A stretch of DNA of 64,000 nucleotides from positions 8,147,745 to 8,211,744 of the forward strand of contig JANVCC010000130.1 of the NCBI GenBank assembly GCA_025345505.1, written 5' to 3'. The notes below the pieces were generated by a model. The model was not told the origin of the DNA and did not search any database. It saw only the letters and a list, made by a program, of their open reading frames with translations. Each line of letters begins with the position of its first letter. Positions within the stretch are counted from its first letter, which is position 1. A program made the position numbers and the translations under genes. Of the stretch, positions 12,044 to 22,794 are shown piece by piece. Source of the DNA: Todiramphus chloris collaris (taxonomy: Eukaryota; Chordata; Aves; Coraciiformes; Alcedinidae).

Positions 12044-12436
12044 GTGAGTGAGGCGGGCGGGGGGTGGGAGCGGGGAGGGCGGTCCGGGTGCCGGCGGGGC
12101 CGGGAGTGAGGCGGCAGCGGCGGTGCCTGTGTTGCAGTGCGGGCGGCGGGGTGCACATCCCGCCGCGCTACCGGCAGTTCCCGGAGCTGACGCGGGCGCA
12201 GGTGATTCGGAGCGAGCTCCTCAGCGGCTTCATGTGGTTCTGGATCCTCTGGCACTTCTGGCACAAATCGGACATGGTGCTGGTGAGGCCGGAGCGGCGG
12301 TGACGGGGGCGGATACCGGGGCAGGGGCCTCGGCCTGGCTCTGATGGCGTCTCTCCCTCAGGGACACTTCCCCTACCCCGACCCTTCTGCCTGGACGGAC
12401 GAGGAGCTCGGGATCCCTCCGGACGACGCGGAATAG
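11973..12436 (+). CDS. NDUFB2: NADH:ubiquinone oxidoreductase subunit B2 (complex I, AGGG subunit)
   Basis: Three coding segments, 11973-12043, 12138-12282 and 12362-12436, join in phase into 97 codons including TAG (96 aa; the human protein is 105). NDUFB2 is a single-pass accessory subunit of the complex I membrane arm in the inner mitochondrial membrane and is not catalytic. Residues 1-24 are an Arg-rich, acid-free presequence ([16 protein letters not shown]). Then follow [18 protein letters not shown], a Trp-rich membrane helix ([12 protein letters not shown]), and the diagnostic tail [20 protein letters not shown]. Both introns are under 100 bp and use GT-AG. Its neighbour BRAF, tail to tail, agrees with amniote synteny. 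The identification is firm. Confidence 0.96.
12138..12282 (+). CDS. NDUFB2: NDUFB2 coding exon 2 (membrane helix)
   Basis: It follows the acceptor gttgcag and ends before the donor gtgagg at 12283. It encodes the mature N-terminus and the aromatic transmembrane segment. Confidence 0.94.
12362..12436 (+). CDS. NDUFB2: NDUFB2 coding exon 3 and stop
   Basis: It follows the acceptor ctccctcag and closes with TAG at 12434-12436. It encodes the conserved C-terminal tail exposed outside the membrane. Confidence 0.94.
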   Translation, partial: GHFPYPDPSAWTDEELGIPPDDAE

Positions 12437-13190
12437 GCGCCTGGAGCCGCGGGTGCCGGCGCTGGCGGCAGCAGAGCGGTACGGCTCCTGCCCGCGGGGT
12501 GCAGCGGGGCTCGAACAGCGGTAAAGGCGGCCGCGGGGTGCTTTCACTGAGCTTCAAAGGTCCCGCTTGCGATGCTGCCCCAGGGAGGCCCTGGCTCTGT
12601 TTATGGTCCTTCTCTTCACACTGCCAGCAGCAGATCGTTCTGCACTTAAATATGCCAAATCTCTGTTGTAGAGAATGCAGAGAGTTGCTGTTTATTGCCT
12701 GTGCACGCTCTTTGTGCTGTAGCTGAAAGCTCCAGTCCTAGGAGGCTAGTTTTGGCAGTAGAAGCCTGAAGCACAGACTTACTTTTTTATGAGTTTGTAG
12801 CTTAACTGCTATGAGTTCAGACTTAGTTTCTGCTGTTCTGTAGACCCAGCATTACCTAAGCTTGAGCACCTGCTCTCTTTCACTAGACTGGTGCAGTTGT
12901 CCCTTCAAAGGTCTGAGGCTTTTGCTTTTTTTTATTCTTTTAATTACATTCTCTCATAAGCTGCTTTGTCACTTTATGGCTCTAAAAGTCACAGCTTCAA
13001 CTAATGCTGAAGACAGCAGGGCCACTACCAAGGAGGTCCTTCCCCAGCTCTCAGCAGTGGGGAAAGGATGGGTGAAAAGGATCTCAGGATTCTTTTCTGT
13101 TACTTGCAGGTCCCTGGAACTGAAGAGGCTCCTGGAACCAAGGCTTTGGCTCCTCTGTCCTTATGTCAATAAAAGTTAACTGTAAACAAA
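12437..13190 (+). other. NDUFB2: NDUFB2 3' UTR region with poly(A) signal
   Basis: AATAAA at 13168-13173 is the likely polyadenylation signal. A donor-like gtaaag after 12520 and an acceptor ttacttgcag just before 13110 suggest that the UTR may be spliced into a short last exon (about 13110-13195), as in four-exon NDUFB2 genes. The splice is inferred only. Confidence 0.55.
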
Positions 13191-13255
13191 CTGAGTTAAA
13201 TTGTACTTTGTGAACACTGCAGGATTTCTGGAGAATGAACATTACAACTGTAGAG

Positions 13256-13670
13256 GAACACTTCTCTTAGGAGGAATGACTGAGACACCTGGGGCTGTTC
13301 AGTCTGGCGAAGAGAACACAGAGGGGATCTTATGAATGTTTACAAATATCTTAAGGGGGGGTGTCAAGTAGAGGGACCAGTCTCTTTTCAGTGGTGCCCT
13401 GTGATAGGATGAGGGGCAATGATCACAAACTGGAACCCAGGAAGTTCCACCTCAACAAGAGGAAAAAACTTCTTTACTGCAAAGGTGACAGAGCCTGGAA
13501 CAGGCTGCCCAGAGAGGTTGTGGAGTCTCCTTCTCTAGAGACTTGAAAAACCCACCTGGATCTGTTCCTGTGTGGCCTGCCCTAGGTGAACCTGCTCTGG
13601 CAGGCAGGTTGGACTCTTATGATCTCCAGAGATCCCTTCCAACCTCTACCATTCTACGATTCCATAATGT
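13256..13670 (+). repeat. CR1 LINE 3' fragment, plus strand
   Basis: The sequence has the familiar avian CR1 3' end: AACAGGCTGCCCAGAGAGGT, then TTGTGGAGTCTCCTTCT, the GGTTGGACT block, and a terminus ATTCTACGATTCCAT. It is truncated at the 5' side, keeping only the last part of ORF2 (a reading with RAWNRLPREVVESPSLET) and the short 3' UTR. It separates the convergent 3' ends of NDUFB2 and BRAF. Confidence 0.93.
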
Positions 13671-14239
13671 GCAGCCCCCAAGAAATAAGGTGATATATCC
13701 ATGTTCAGAGTGCGATTTAAAACTTCCATGAATGCACAGCAGATAAGAATCCCATCATTAAAGCTCTGACAAATAACCACTAAGCGAGTGGGAAAAATAA
13801 AACTTACCCATGGTAGAACTGTAGAGAAGCTAAGTTGAAGACCTTTTACTTCTCACTAAATAACAGTTGCCATTGAAGCTGGGGAAGTGACCCTGAAGAG
13901 AACCCAGACCAACCTGTGCCAAGCTTTCTGCAGGGTGAGGGGGAAGCACCCTTGGGTATTACTGAAGTCCAGGATAATCCTTGTGAAGCGAAAGCCTCTG
14001 CAAAGGTAAAAACACCTTAGTGCTGAGCACCTCGGTGAAGGAGGCAGCACTGCAGCATGAGGAAGGGAGGTGGGTCACCCTCCATCTCTCCCTTTCTCGG
14101 TTTTCAGCTTCCCCCCTCCCTTCCAGTTACATTCTAAAGCAACAACATAAAAGTAAACTTTTGCGCTTCTGGAACTTCATGGGGAGGAGCTGTGAACCAG
14201 ATGACAAAATCTCCTTCAGACTTTACCATGCAGTCAATC
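13671..14239. other. Intergenic space between the NDUFB2/CR1 side and the BRAF 3' end
   Basis: No gene, RNA or further repeat was recognised. It lies between the CR1 fragment and the farthest candidate BRAF poly(A) signal. Confidence 0.45.
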
Positions 14240-14245
14240 TTTATT
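14240..14245 (-). terminator. BRAF: Candidate distal poly(A) signal for BRAF
   Basis: AATAAA on the minus strand. It is the last such signal before the intergenic space and the CR1 copy. A second copy at 15835-15830 is an alternative. Confidence 0.35.
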
Positions 14246-17200
14246 ATAGCAGTATTCTCATATTCACATCAAGTACATAGAACTTTTGCCTTTTATATAA
14301 TACAGAGTTCTTTAAATAACTTTACACAGAAATAGTTTTCTTCAATCTGAATTCAGCTATCAAATTTTAATATGTTTTAAGTCTCCATGCTCTCTAACCA
14401 AACTGGACAATATTTCCCATTGTACAAATTTACATGAGAAAAACTCCAAAGTACAAATGAAGGGACAACAAAAGTAAAAGGGGGAGGGAACAAACAAGAA
14501 AAGTAAGTTGTATTGGCAATTACAGGGGACACGTGAGAAGGAAAGAAGTGGAGATGCCATGACCTATGTAACAGGAAACTGAAAATAAACGTTATGAATT
14601 AAAAAATAAATACAAGTTTCAAAACAATTACTCCATTGTAGGTTTTTAAAAGCAGCTATGGAAATCTACTAACACAATTGGGTTTTTTTTTTTTTAAGTA
14701 ACCAGGCTGGACCATCTACTTTGCAGTCATAAGCCCCTCGCAAACCTCTGGTGGTCAAAGGAATAAAAAAAAAAAAAAGTATAGCTGAAAGGAATGTTGT
14801 GTTAGCACAGAGTTTAAGTTGGTGGGACATACATTTCATTGCACTAAAGAACAAACAAAATCAAATCTGTATATAAATTTCCCTTTCTTCTCCTTACTAG
14901 ATACTTTGCCTTTCATAAACAAGCCTCTGTATTATGAGGTAATGCCATTGTCTTGACTATATATAAAAATAATCCAGTTTAAAGGATATAGATCTGAGTA
15001 TCTATAAACTTTAAACAAGCCAGTCCTCTCTGACGCCCCCTAGGGTCCAACTACCGAGTGCTACACCTGCCATCATTTCTTAATGAAACAACATGATTGT
15101 GCCTCTCATGGAACCCCCCTGTCGCCACCCCCCCCCCCCAAAAGAGTGGTGCACGTTTCCTAAGCCTAGGAAAAGCAGCCAGCGCTCAAGTAAGGAGAGA
15201 CCGTGCGAGCAGCGCGCGGCCAATGGTGAGCACATCCACCCGCTCCTCCAGAACAAGGCAGAGTCACAGAAGGCAACAGTGGGCAGCCTGCATGTGTGGT
15301 TTGACAAAGGGGAAAAGGGAGCCCACGAGGCAGCTGAAAACCGAATACTTTTGCCATAGCTTAAGAAAAAGGTGACGTACCCAGCCTGAGACACCGTCAC
15401 TGCAGCTGGAACGAGGTGGGAAGTTACAACTGGAGGCCGAAGGGCCAGGAGGAGCACGGCCCTTGCCGTCAGCGGGTGGGCTGGCTCGTGCGTCCGGAGT
15501 AGCAGCAGACCCTGCTCTAGTGGCACAGGTCGGCACTGGATTCCAAAAGGATTTCAAGGGTGGCAAGAAGTAGGGTCTGGACTTTCCCCAATCCCAACCA
15601 ATGAGCTCAGAAGGAAAGCAATGTTCATCTGGGTTGCCAACACATGCAACTCGGCCACTGTCAGGTCTCTGTCAGTTGAGGAGAAGCATGGAGAAGGGGG
15701 AGGAAGGAGAGGCAGGGAGGACACAAGGCTCATGAAGGAATGATGTGCATTGTTTTGTTGTTGATTTTTTTTTTGTGTGTGGTTTTTTCTTTTTTCCTAA
15801 AGGTTCACAGCTTTGAATAAAAAAGCACATTTATTGCACTTACATTTTATTTTAGACAAAGTTAATTTAAATTATGCCCTCGCAACCCCCACCATCCCTA
15901 AATAACCCAACACCCAAGTTTGGTCCGTTTTGCCCCCTAGACCCAACATCCGTGTCCAGATGGTGGGCTTCATTTCTTCTCCTAATGTTCCACTCAGCTC
16001 CCAAACACACAGATTTTCTTTTCAACTACGGTGAATACACAAATGCAACACAGAATGACACTTTTCAAAACAAACCCCAACTGTTTTCCAAACCCAAATG
16101 GAAAAGAAAACACAGGTATTTTTTGTGGTTTACTCGCTCAAAAGTAAATGTCACACGATGTTTATTCTAAAGTACAGCTGCTGCAAACACCACAAACTAG
16201 ACAAAATGACCAGTCAGGCCACTGCTGGCTCTTAAGGAGGCTGGATGACCTCAAGTGCTGTGAGGCTATGAAGCAGTTGCCTAGGTAGTTTAGAAGTTTC
16301 TAAATCCTCCCATCAGCTCCCTTCTCTTTGGGAAACAGGTTTTTTTTTTTTTTTGTTTTTTTTTAAAAAAAGGACAAAGATACCATCTTCTTAGGTGCAC
16401 TTTTAGTGCAGAATTTGGGTAGGTCGAAGGATTCCAGATAGTTCATGGAACATTACTAAAATGTTTTTACAACTTTGCTTTCCAAAACGAACAAAACCAA
16501 ATAAAAATTGGTCTGATATTTCATATGAAATGTGCTTTTAGACATAACTTTATAATTTACAATTATGTCCAAAATCTTGCTCCCAAAAAAAAGAAAAGGA
16601 AAAGATCTGAAAAAGCACTAATATCAAAGCCCAATTATTTTGTCCTTCATGGCCAAGTAAGTTAAATATGACACTGGTTTGTAGGTACTGCCAGAAGTCT
16701 ACGTAACCGGTTTGAAATTTGACCAAATCCAATTCAAACACACTGTCTGTCCCTCAGCTGACAAGACACCTACAATCTCCTGCGGTTAATGTGCTGTAAC
16801 AGGATGCGCTCACTGAAGAGTAACTGCAAGAGGCTCAAGGCAATACTAAGGAAACCTGCTGATATTCCAGAAAAACAAAATTAATTGCATTTTCTGGGCC
16901 AGAGAATTCATTGCATGGTCTGATGCACATGGACTTGGATTACATTAAGTACTACCCATCAATTTCTCCTAATCTATCTCTTGTTTTTCATCTACCAGCT
17001 CACTCCAAGATACTGTGACAATGCAACTTTGGGCCTCTTCAGAGCTTTCTATTACCTTTCTGTATCAAGACCTTTGCGTCTTTGGAGGGGGAGGAGGGTT
17101 TGCTTACTTGGAAGTTAAATGAACTTCATTTAACTTTTGATAGAGCAGATTTCAAGTAGCAGGTTTACTGTAATTGAATTGGGTATCCTTCAATTCCTAC

Positions 17201-20200
17201 CTTTGAAATGGTCTCAGGTATTCTGGGGAATGCTCTCTGCCCACTGTGCTCCTTTACAGAAGTTTACCAGCTCCAAAGCTACCTATCTATAGTAACAGCT
17301 ATATACAAAGCTACCGCATCAGAAGCAAACCAAAGCCACTGCTCTAGTTACAAAGCACCTGGTTTACATTCTGTTGTACTTTTTAAGGTTGTGAAGGCAC
17401 ATGATCATTTGGCAAACTGCAAAGACTGTTTTGGGGGATCCCTGTGTAAACCGTTTAACGGAGGGCCTGGGCAGCTCTCTCTTCTGAAAAGAGATGTGCT
17501 CATTTTCACCTGAATTTGTTCTTGGTGTACTCTTATGTTCTGCAGTTTTAAAGTTTCCTCCTTCCACAGCTTCAAAGTTATTTACTGCTGTCACAATGCC
17601 GACTTAGTAGCTTCTGTGTTAGCATCCTTGAAACTTAAATGAAAAGAAAATGTTGTAACAACCTCACTCTGCTCTTCTGATAATTTTATTTTCTAGGTAA
17701 GTAATGGAGCGATGAAGAAAGGTATTTAAAATGCATGCCAAAACAAATACGAAGTGCAGATGCATATTAACAAGGCTGCAGTAAACAGAAAGTTCGTTTC
17801 ATAAACTTCTCTGTCAAAGGCATAACAGCAAACCAGAACACCCAGCACCTTCAAAGGGATGCCCTTAACAGTCCACTCATGCAACTGCTTTTCAACTGAA
17901 TTTGCGGGTACCTTGAAGCTTTGCCTGTCGCATTCCGCTATGGGTGATACTTTTTTCAACGGACAGAAGACAAGTTGTCTACAGTACTATGAATAGTTTG
18001 TGCTACACATGCTGCACTCACAGTCAAGAAGGGAGTGAAATCTATAGGCTGCAAAAGCGTGAAACGTCTACATGCTTCTTCCCTAAATTTAGCCCCTCCA
18101 GCTATCAACACTTCAACCTGTACTTGTTTGTGAGGCTTCTGGGGATCTGGCTTCCCCAAATGTTCTGTAAAATGCTGGAAGCATCTACATCACCAGGCAA
18201 ACACAGAAGCAAACCTGTTTGTGTGTGATTTTCAGTGTATTTTTTCCCCTGATTCGGGCATTTGTGGAAAGACGTGGTACTTATCAACAGTCAGCAGTTC
18301 ACTCATTTTACAATCGTGAAGGCCAAATGCTGCCTCTAATGATCACATACTGACCCAAGTGATGTTGAGATGCCACGGCTGCAGTTGGCCTCAAACATTC
18401 TGAATCATCATCAGCTGCTAAAGCATTCAAGTACAAGAAAAGATGATTTTAGTTAAGCATAAAAAGCATAAGTGGATTAATTTAATGACCTGCACGAGTT
18501 TATATAAAAAAAGAAATGACTGGGCTAATTGTATCTGGGACCATTTAGCAATAAATTGACACAGAAATGACTTGCAAAGCAACCAAGGCTCTACACTCAT
18601 ACCCTTTGGTTTAAAGTTCCATGACAACGTTCCAGTTCCAGCAAAAATGCCACAGGAAACAATCATATACTGACAGGGGAGATGTAATAGGCCTCTTCTA
18701 GCTAACTGTATGGAAAGGCAGAGGGGAAAGTGTATGCGTGGTCAATAAAGACATGAATAGCTGGGATGGTAGTTTTGCAAATAATGAATAGATACTAGAT
18801 CCTGCAGAGCTAAAAGCAGCATGACTGTCTAGGTGTTTGTCCCAACACATGCACACAAAACATGTACTAACATTTTCATACTATGGCATGTGCGTGTGGC
18901 TAGGACACCCTGGAGAAGCTTAAGAAATCAGTGTAACAGACATGAATGTATTGGTCACTTCAGTTTACTTCCTTCATCCCACTGCTACACAGGGAAGTCA
19001 GTTCTTTTCTACTCTTATCTCCACATTCCCTAAACATCTACAGGGCATTTTTAAGACTGGTTCTGGTGGCATGCAAGACATCCAGAAAAACTCCTGAAAG
19101 AAAACATAAAACCCCAAATCCCAGTTATTTACAAACCAAATTTCTTACAAAGTTTTGCGTGAGTATTGCATGGGACCTCTTACAGACAAACACACATTAC
19201 TACAGCCATCTGGAAGGAAACGAACAAACATGGAAACCAGTAGAAACGCATCCCAAAAGGACTTCTCTAAACAGCAGCCAAACAACTTGCACATTCCTCA
19301 GGGAAAACATAAAACAAAACAACCCCAAAAAATCAGAAAAACCCAAACCTACGAACAGACCAACCCCAATAGCCACCCCCCACCCCCAAAAAAAACAAAC
19401 CCAAAACCCCAGAGATCATGTGTTTATTTTATAAAGTGCTTTGCATGGACAAGGATAGCAATCTTCCTTGTGCTTTTCCTATGGGCTCAAGAAGCATATT
19501 GTAGACTAATGGGTAATGAATCTTTACAAAAGTAAGTTCATTTTAAGCAAAGACAGAATGAAATTCCTAACAGTTATATTTTAGCAGACAATCTTCTGCC
19601 AGCATGACCTCATGGAAGGAAACTAGACCACTTTAACAAGCTGGGTGAAACAAATGACTGTTGAACCACCTCTACGTACTTGCTCTGGTAACAGTTTCTT
19701 TCCAAAGAACATAAATTTCCAGTATGCCCAACATGTACAAATTAGGCCACAGCCCATACAGGGGCTGGAGCAACGTGTGGGGTGGAAGGAGAATGAGCAG
19801 TGACTACTTCACCCTCTGGGAGCCTGTATCTAGCTGTAAACGCTCTGGCCTGCTTGCTGACCCCAGTGGCCCCAGGCTCCTTCCACCTCTGAGGTGCTGG
19901 CCTCAGGTGATCACCAGGGAGCACTCTGATCTTGCTGGTCTGCACACCGCCGCACGCTCATTAGCTTCTCCGCACTGGGAAGTGGCTATTGCTACTATTT
20001 ACCTTCCTGCCAATCTCAATAAGGACAAAAACCCTTACAGGATCTGAAGACCCACAGCAGACAAGAAAAAAATTTGTGCTTTTTTTTTTTTTTTAAATGC
20101 ATCCTGTACACAAAATCGATTCTATTCATGTACCAACATGAATCACTTCATTCTTGTAGTGACTATTCAAGTCATTCACTATTGCTGTCTTGCTAATGTT

Positions 20201-22259
20201 TGTGGAATTAATATGAATACACAGTATTTCAGTTATAATTCCCACTTCAGATTATTCTGGTCCTATAACCCCAGTAAATATTTACTGACGAACATAACTG
20301 ACTACCAGCAACACCGCAGAACTCCAGGGTTTTAAAAGCACGTTCCACTACCGATGTGCGTTTCTCCCTTGGCTTGGGAGCAACCTTCTGCAGCCAGGAA
20401 CAGCCCAACTCTCCCAGGGAGGGAAGGACAGCGTCCTCCCCCAATACACCCAGGAGTAGCATGGACACCACATTCACACACATTTAACTCCTTCATTTAT
20501 TTGTCATGATTTTGCTTAACACCTCCCCACCTCCCCCAGCAACAACCTCCCCGCTAGAAAGGGGTCAGTTCTCCTGCCTCACCTGGAGTGGTACAGGGCA
20601 GATATGAATCAAATTCTGAAAACTTCTGTCTGAGCTTGAATTTCTCTCCAATGTGGTCTGACTTGCCTCTGTACAAATAATTTACACGTAATACCACATA
20701 CCAGAGAACGCTGCGAACAGATCACATCACAAGATATTATACTAGAGGTAAACAGTGTGCAGAACTTTGAGTTGTTTTTTCCCTGACTGAGTAACTTTTC
20801 AAAAAAGTTACCAACCATTTGAAAACCAGGATTGGAGGACAGGAAAACAAAGCACTCTAATGGAGATACTGCCACCTTCATCCTAGTTTGCAAAGTGTAC
20901 AAAAAGGGAAAGACAGATGGAAGGGAGGAGATGACAGGGAAGAAAGCAATGAGAGGAGAAGTAGTCAGCGTGGATCCAGCAAGTACCGTTTTGTTTTGAT
21001 CTAACAACTTGCCATTAGGACAAGATGCTCCACATTTACACACACACACTTATCAGAGGACATTTAGTTAGCAGGATAAAAATCCTTAAAAAAAAAAAAA
21101 GGCTCTTTAAAGTACCAAAACATAATTTTTGGAATGTCTAATTCTAGGGGGTTTTGTATTTGTATTCAATTCAACCTGAGAACTTTTTTCTCCATTTATG
21201 AAAACATTACATGTTGGTAAGGTACCTGGCATGAACCTGCACCCTCGTTTAAAATAAAACTTTTAAAGTAGGTACATACACCATTCGCCATCTGTATCAG
21301 GAGTTTTACAGACTTCAGATGCTGTGGTAGCATCTTTGATAGATACATTGTATCCCATGATACAAATGAAAAAAAAAAAAAGAGGACAATCTCACTACAG
21401 TTTGTTGTTTGTTTTTTTTTTAAACTTCAGTTTGTTGCTGGACCAACAAAAGAAGAATCTATCTAATCCTTCTAAAAGATGTTGTATATGCACACACCAA
21501 GAAAATACTGGAAAAAGAAAAGGGTTAAGGTTGTTGGTGGTTGTTTAACGTTGTTTGAAGAAGCGATAAAGTAAATCTGAGAAAAGGTGCAGCAGCATCC
21601 CCTTTTCCTTCAGTTTAATCTCTTCGCCTTTAGAGTAACATCTTCTCCAGCTCTCATCACCCCACACTTTTAATTTTACTGGAATAAACCCCAATAATAT
21701 AGATAGATTTAAGTGTTTGACATTGTAATACAGTGAAAAGGGGATACTGCATTGTCCATAAATCAGTGAGTACACCAGGTGAAAAAAACCAGGATCAGAA
21801 TGGAGGATGATTCTTTTAAATTAGCACTCATCAGATTTTCAGCCTCTGATGGTAGGTTGTTAGAGGGAGAAAGCCAACCGGCAGACCATCCAAAGCAAGT
21901 CTCCTAAGTTGCAGCAGCAGTTCCATCCCCTCATGCCCGAGCACCAGTCAAACCATGAGCGCCCTCTCCTCTCTCCTGGGAATGATGCCAACAGCACAGG
22001 CAGCCACTGCGGGTCTCCGAATGCACGTGGTGGTTTGTGGTGAAGGAGAAACACTGGCAGCAGAGAATGCTGGTTCCCAAAAAAAGGTACTTTTTCCCAT
22101 TGTGTTGGACTGGCAGTTCCATTCTGCTCCACTTTTAAGCTTATGGATATCTTTTCTAAATTACTTTAGGTTTTGCAGAGCAGAATAGAGTTTTGATGTT
22201 AAGAAACTGTAGGAACACAAGACTTAAATAACAGAGTGGGTGCTGCCATGGTGCTGTGG
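14240..22259 (-). other. BRAF: Candidate long 3' UTR of the BRAF-X1 transcript
   Basis: If the alternative last exon begins at 22282 (minus) and its stop is at 22262-22260, the rest of that exon runs leftward with no recognised gene or interspersed repeat for about 8 kb. Minus-strand AATAAA signals stand at 15835-15830 and 14245-14240. Human BRAF-X1 transcripts have a multi-kilobase 3' UTR, so the size fits. The block holds homopolymer A/T tracts and a C-run near 15130. The ORFs here are short and shadow-like. The 3' end choice is inferred. Confidence 0.5.
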
Positions 22260-22282
22260 CTACTTGAACGCTGCAAATTCTC
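22260..22282 (-). CDS. BRAF: BRAF alternative terminal exon (exon 19, BRAF-X1 C-terminus)
   Basis: After the acceptor ctctacag the minus strand reads 23 nt ending in TAG at 22262-22260. Joined to the donor inside exon 18 after 28678 (ATACG, then gtgggt), the frame gives GGYGEFAAFK and stop, replacing the reference end GGYGGFPVH. This is the C-terminus known for the human X1 isoform. The phase fits exactly and the donor is intact, so the alternative end appears preserved in this bird. Confidence 0.85.
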
Positions 22283-22362
22283 CTGTAGAGGGAGGACAAG
22301 AGCTTGGTTTAAAAAGGTGTTTTCAGTTACTAGGCGGTCAGATTTTTTTTCTCCAGACTAGT

Positions 22363-22402
22363 TGAACATTAGATTGAATATAGAACATTAGATTGAATAT
22401 AA
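22363..22402. repeat. 20-bp tandem duplication
   Basis: Two adjacent copies of GAACATTAGATTGAATATA with a period of 20, just upstream (in the BRAF sense) of the alternative last exon. Probably replication slippage. Confidence 0.8.
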
Positions 22403-22704
22403 AAGATGTTAAAAAATGCAAACTGTTAAAATTCAAGCACAAAAGAATACATAGTGAGAGAACATTGAATACAGACCCAGCGTATTTTACAAAAAAAAAA
22501 GGATTTCTTGAAAGCAAGCTGTACCCATTCTTCCCAAGACAGAGGTCTGAAAGTTCAAGCAAAGTCCAACTCATCATGCATTTGAAAATAAAACGTGTCA
22601 GTTTAATTTCACTTTAAACTCCTTATTGCACCTATATCCTCCTGAAAAGCAACAACTGCAGTAAATGCGTCAGACTGCAAACTAATTTCTATTCTAGCAA
22701 GAGA

Positions 22705-22794
22705 CTGGTTGACTAACCAAGAACTACTTGACCCACCCATTAACCTTTACTGGTTTAATAACCAAGAACTACTTGACACACCCATTAACCTTTA
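22705..22794. repeat. 45-bp tandem repeat, two copies
   Basis: Copies at 22705-22749 and 22750-22794 begin CTGGTT and contain ACCAAGAACTACTTGAC. They differ at about three of 45 positions, so the duplication is fairly recent. It lies in the intron before the X1 exon. Confidence 0.9.

Larger units (their letters stand above)
11150..12560. promoter_or_regulatory. CpG island, probable bidirectional promoter of NDUFB2 and the DUF4537-like gene
   Basis: This is the only long GC-rich, CpG-dense block in an otherwise AT-rich window. It covers NDUFB2 exons 1-3 and the space before them. A CCAAT box (11899-11903) next to a GGGCGG GC box lies about 70 bases before the NDUFB2 start codon, and no TATA box is seen, as is usual for housekeeping promoters. 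The minus-strand gene begins about 1 kb to the left, so a shared promoter is likely but inferred. The large open frames here on both strands are products of GC richness. Confidence 0.75.

Noticed and set aside
11156..12158. Very long minus-strand open frames (up to 290 codons) across the CpG island
   Set aside because: They overlap NDUFB2 exons, are composed of Pro/Arg/Ala/Gly from GC-rich codons, and all frames on both strands are open here, which is compositional.
15080..15566. Overlapping ORFs on both strands near the C-run
   Set aside because: All sit in the putative BRAF 3' UTR, shadow each other, and show no conserved motif or splice structure.
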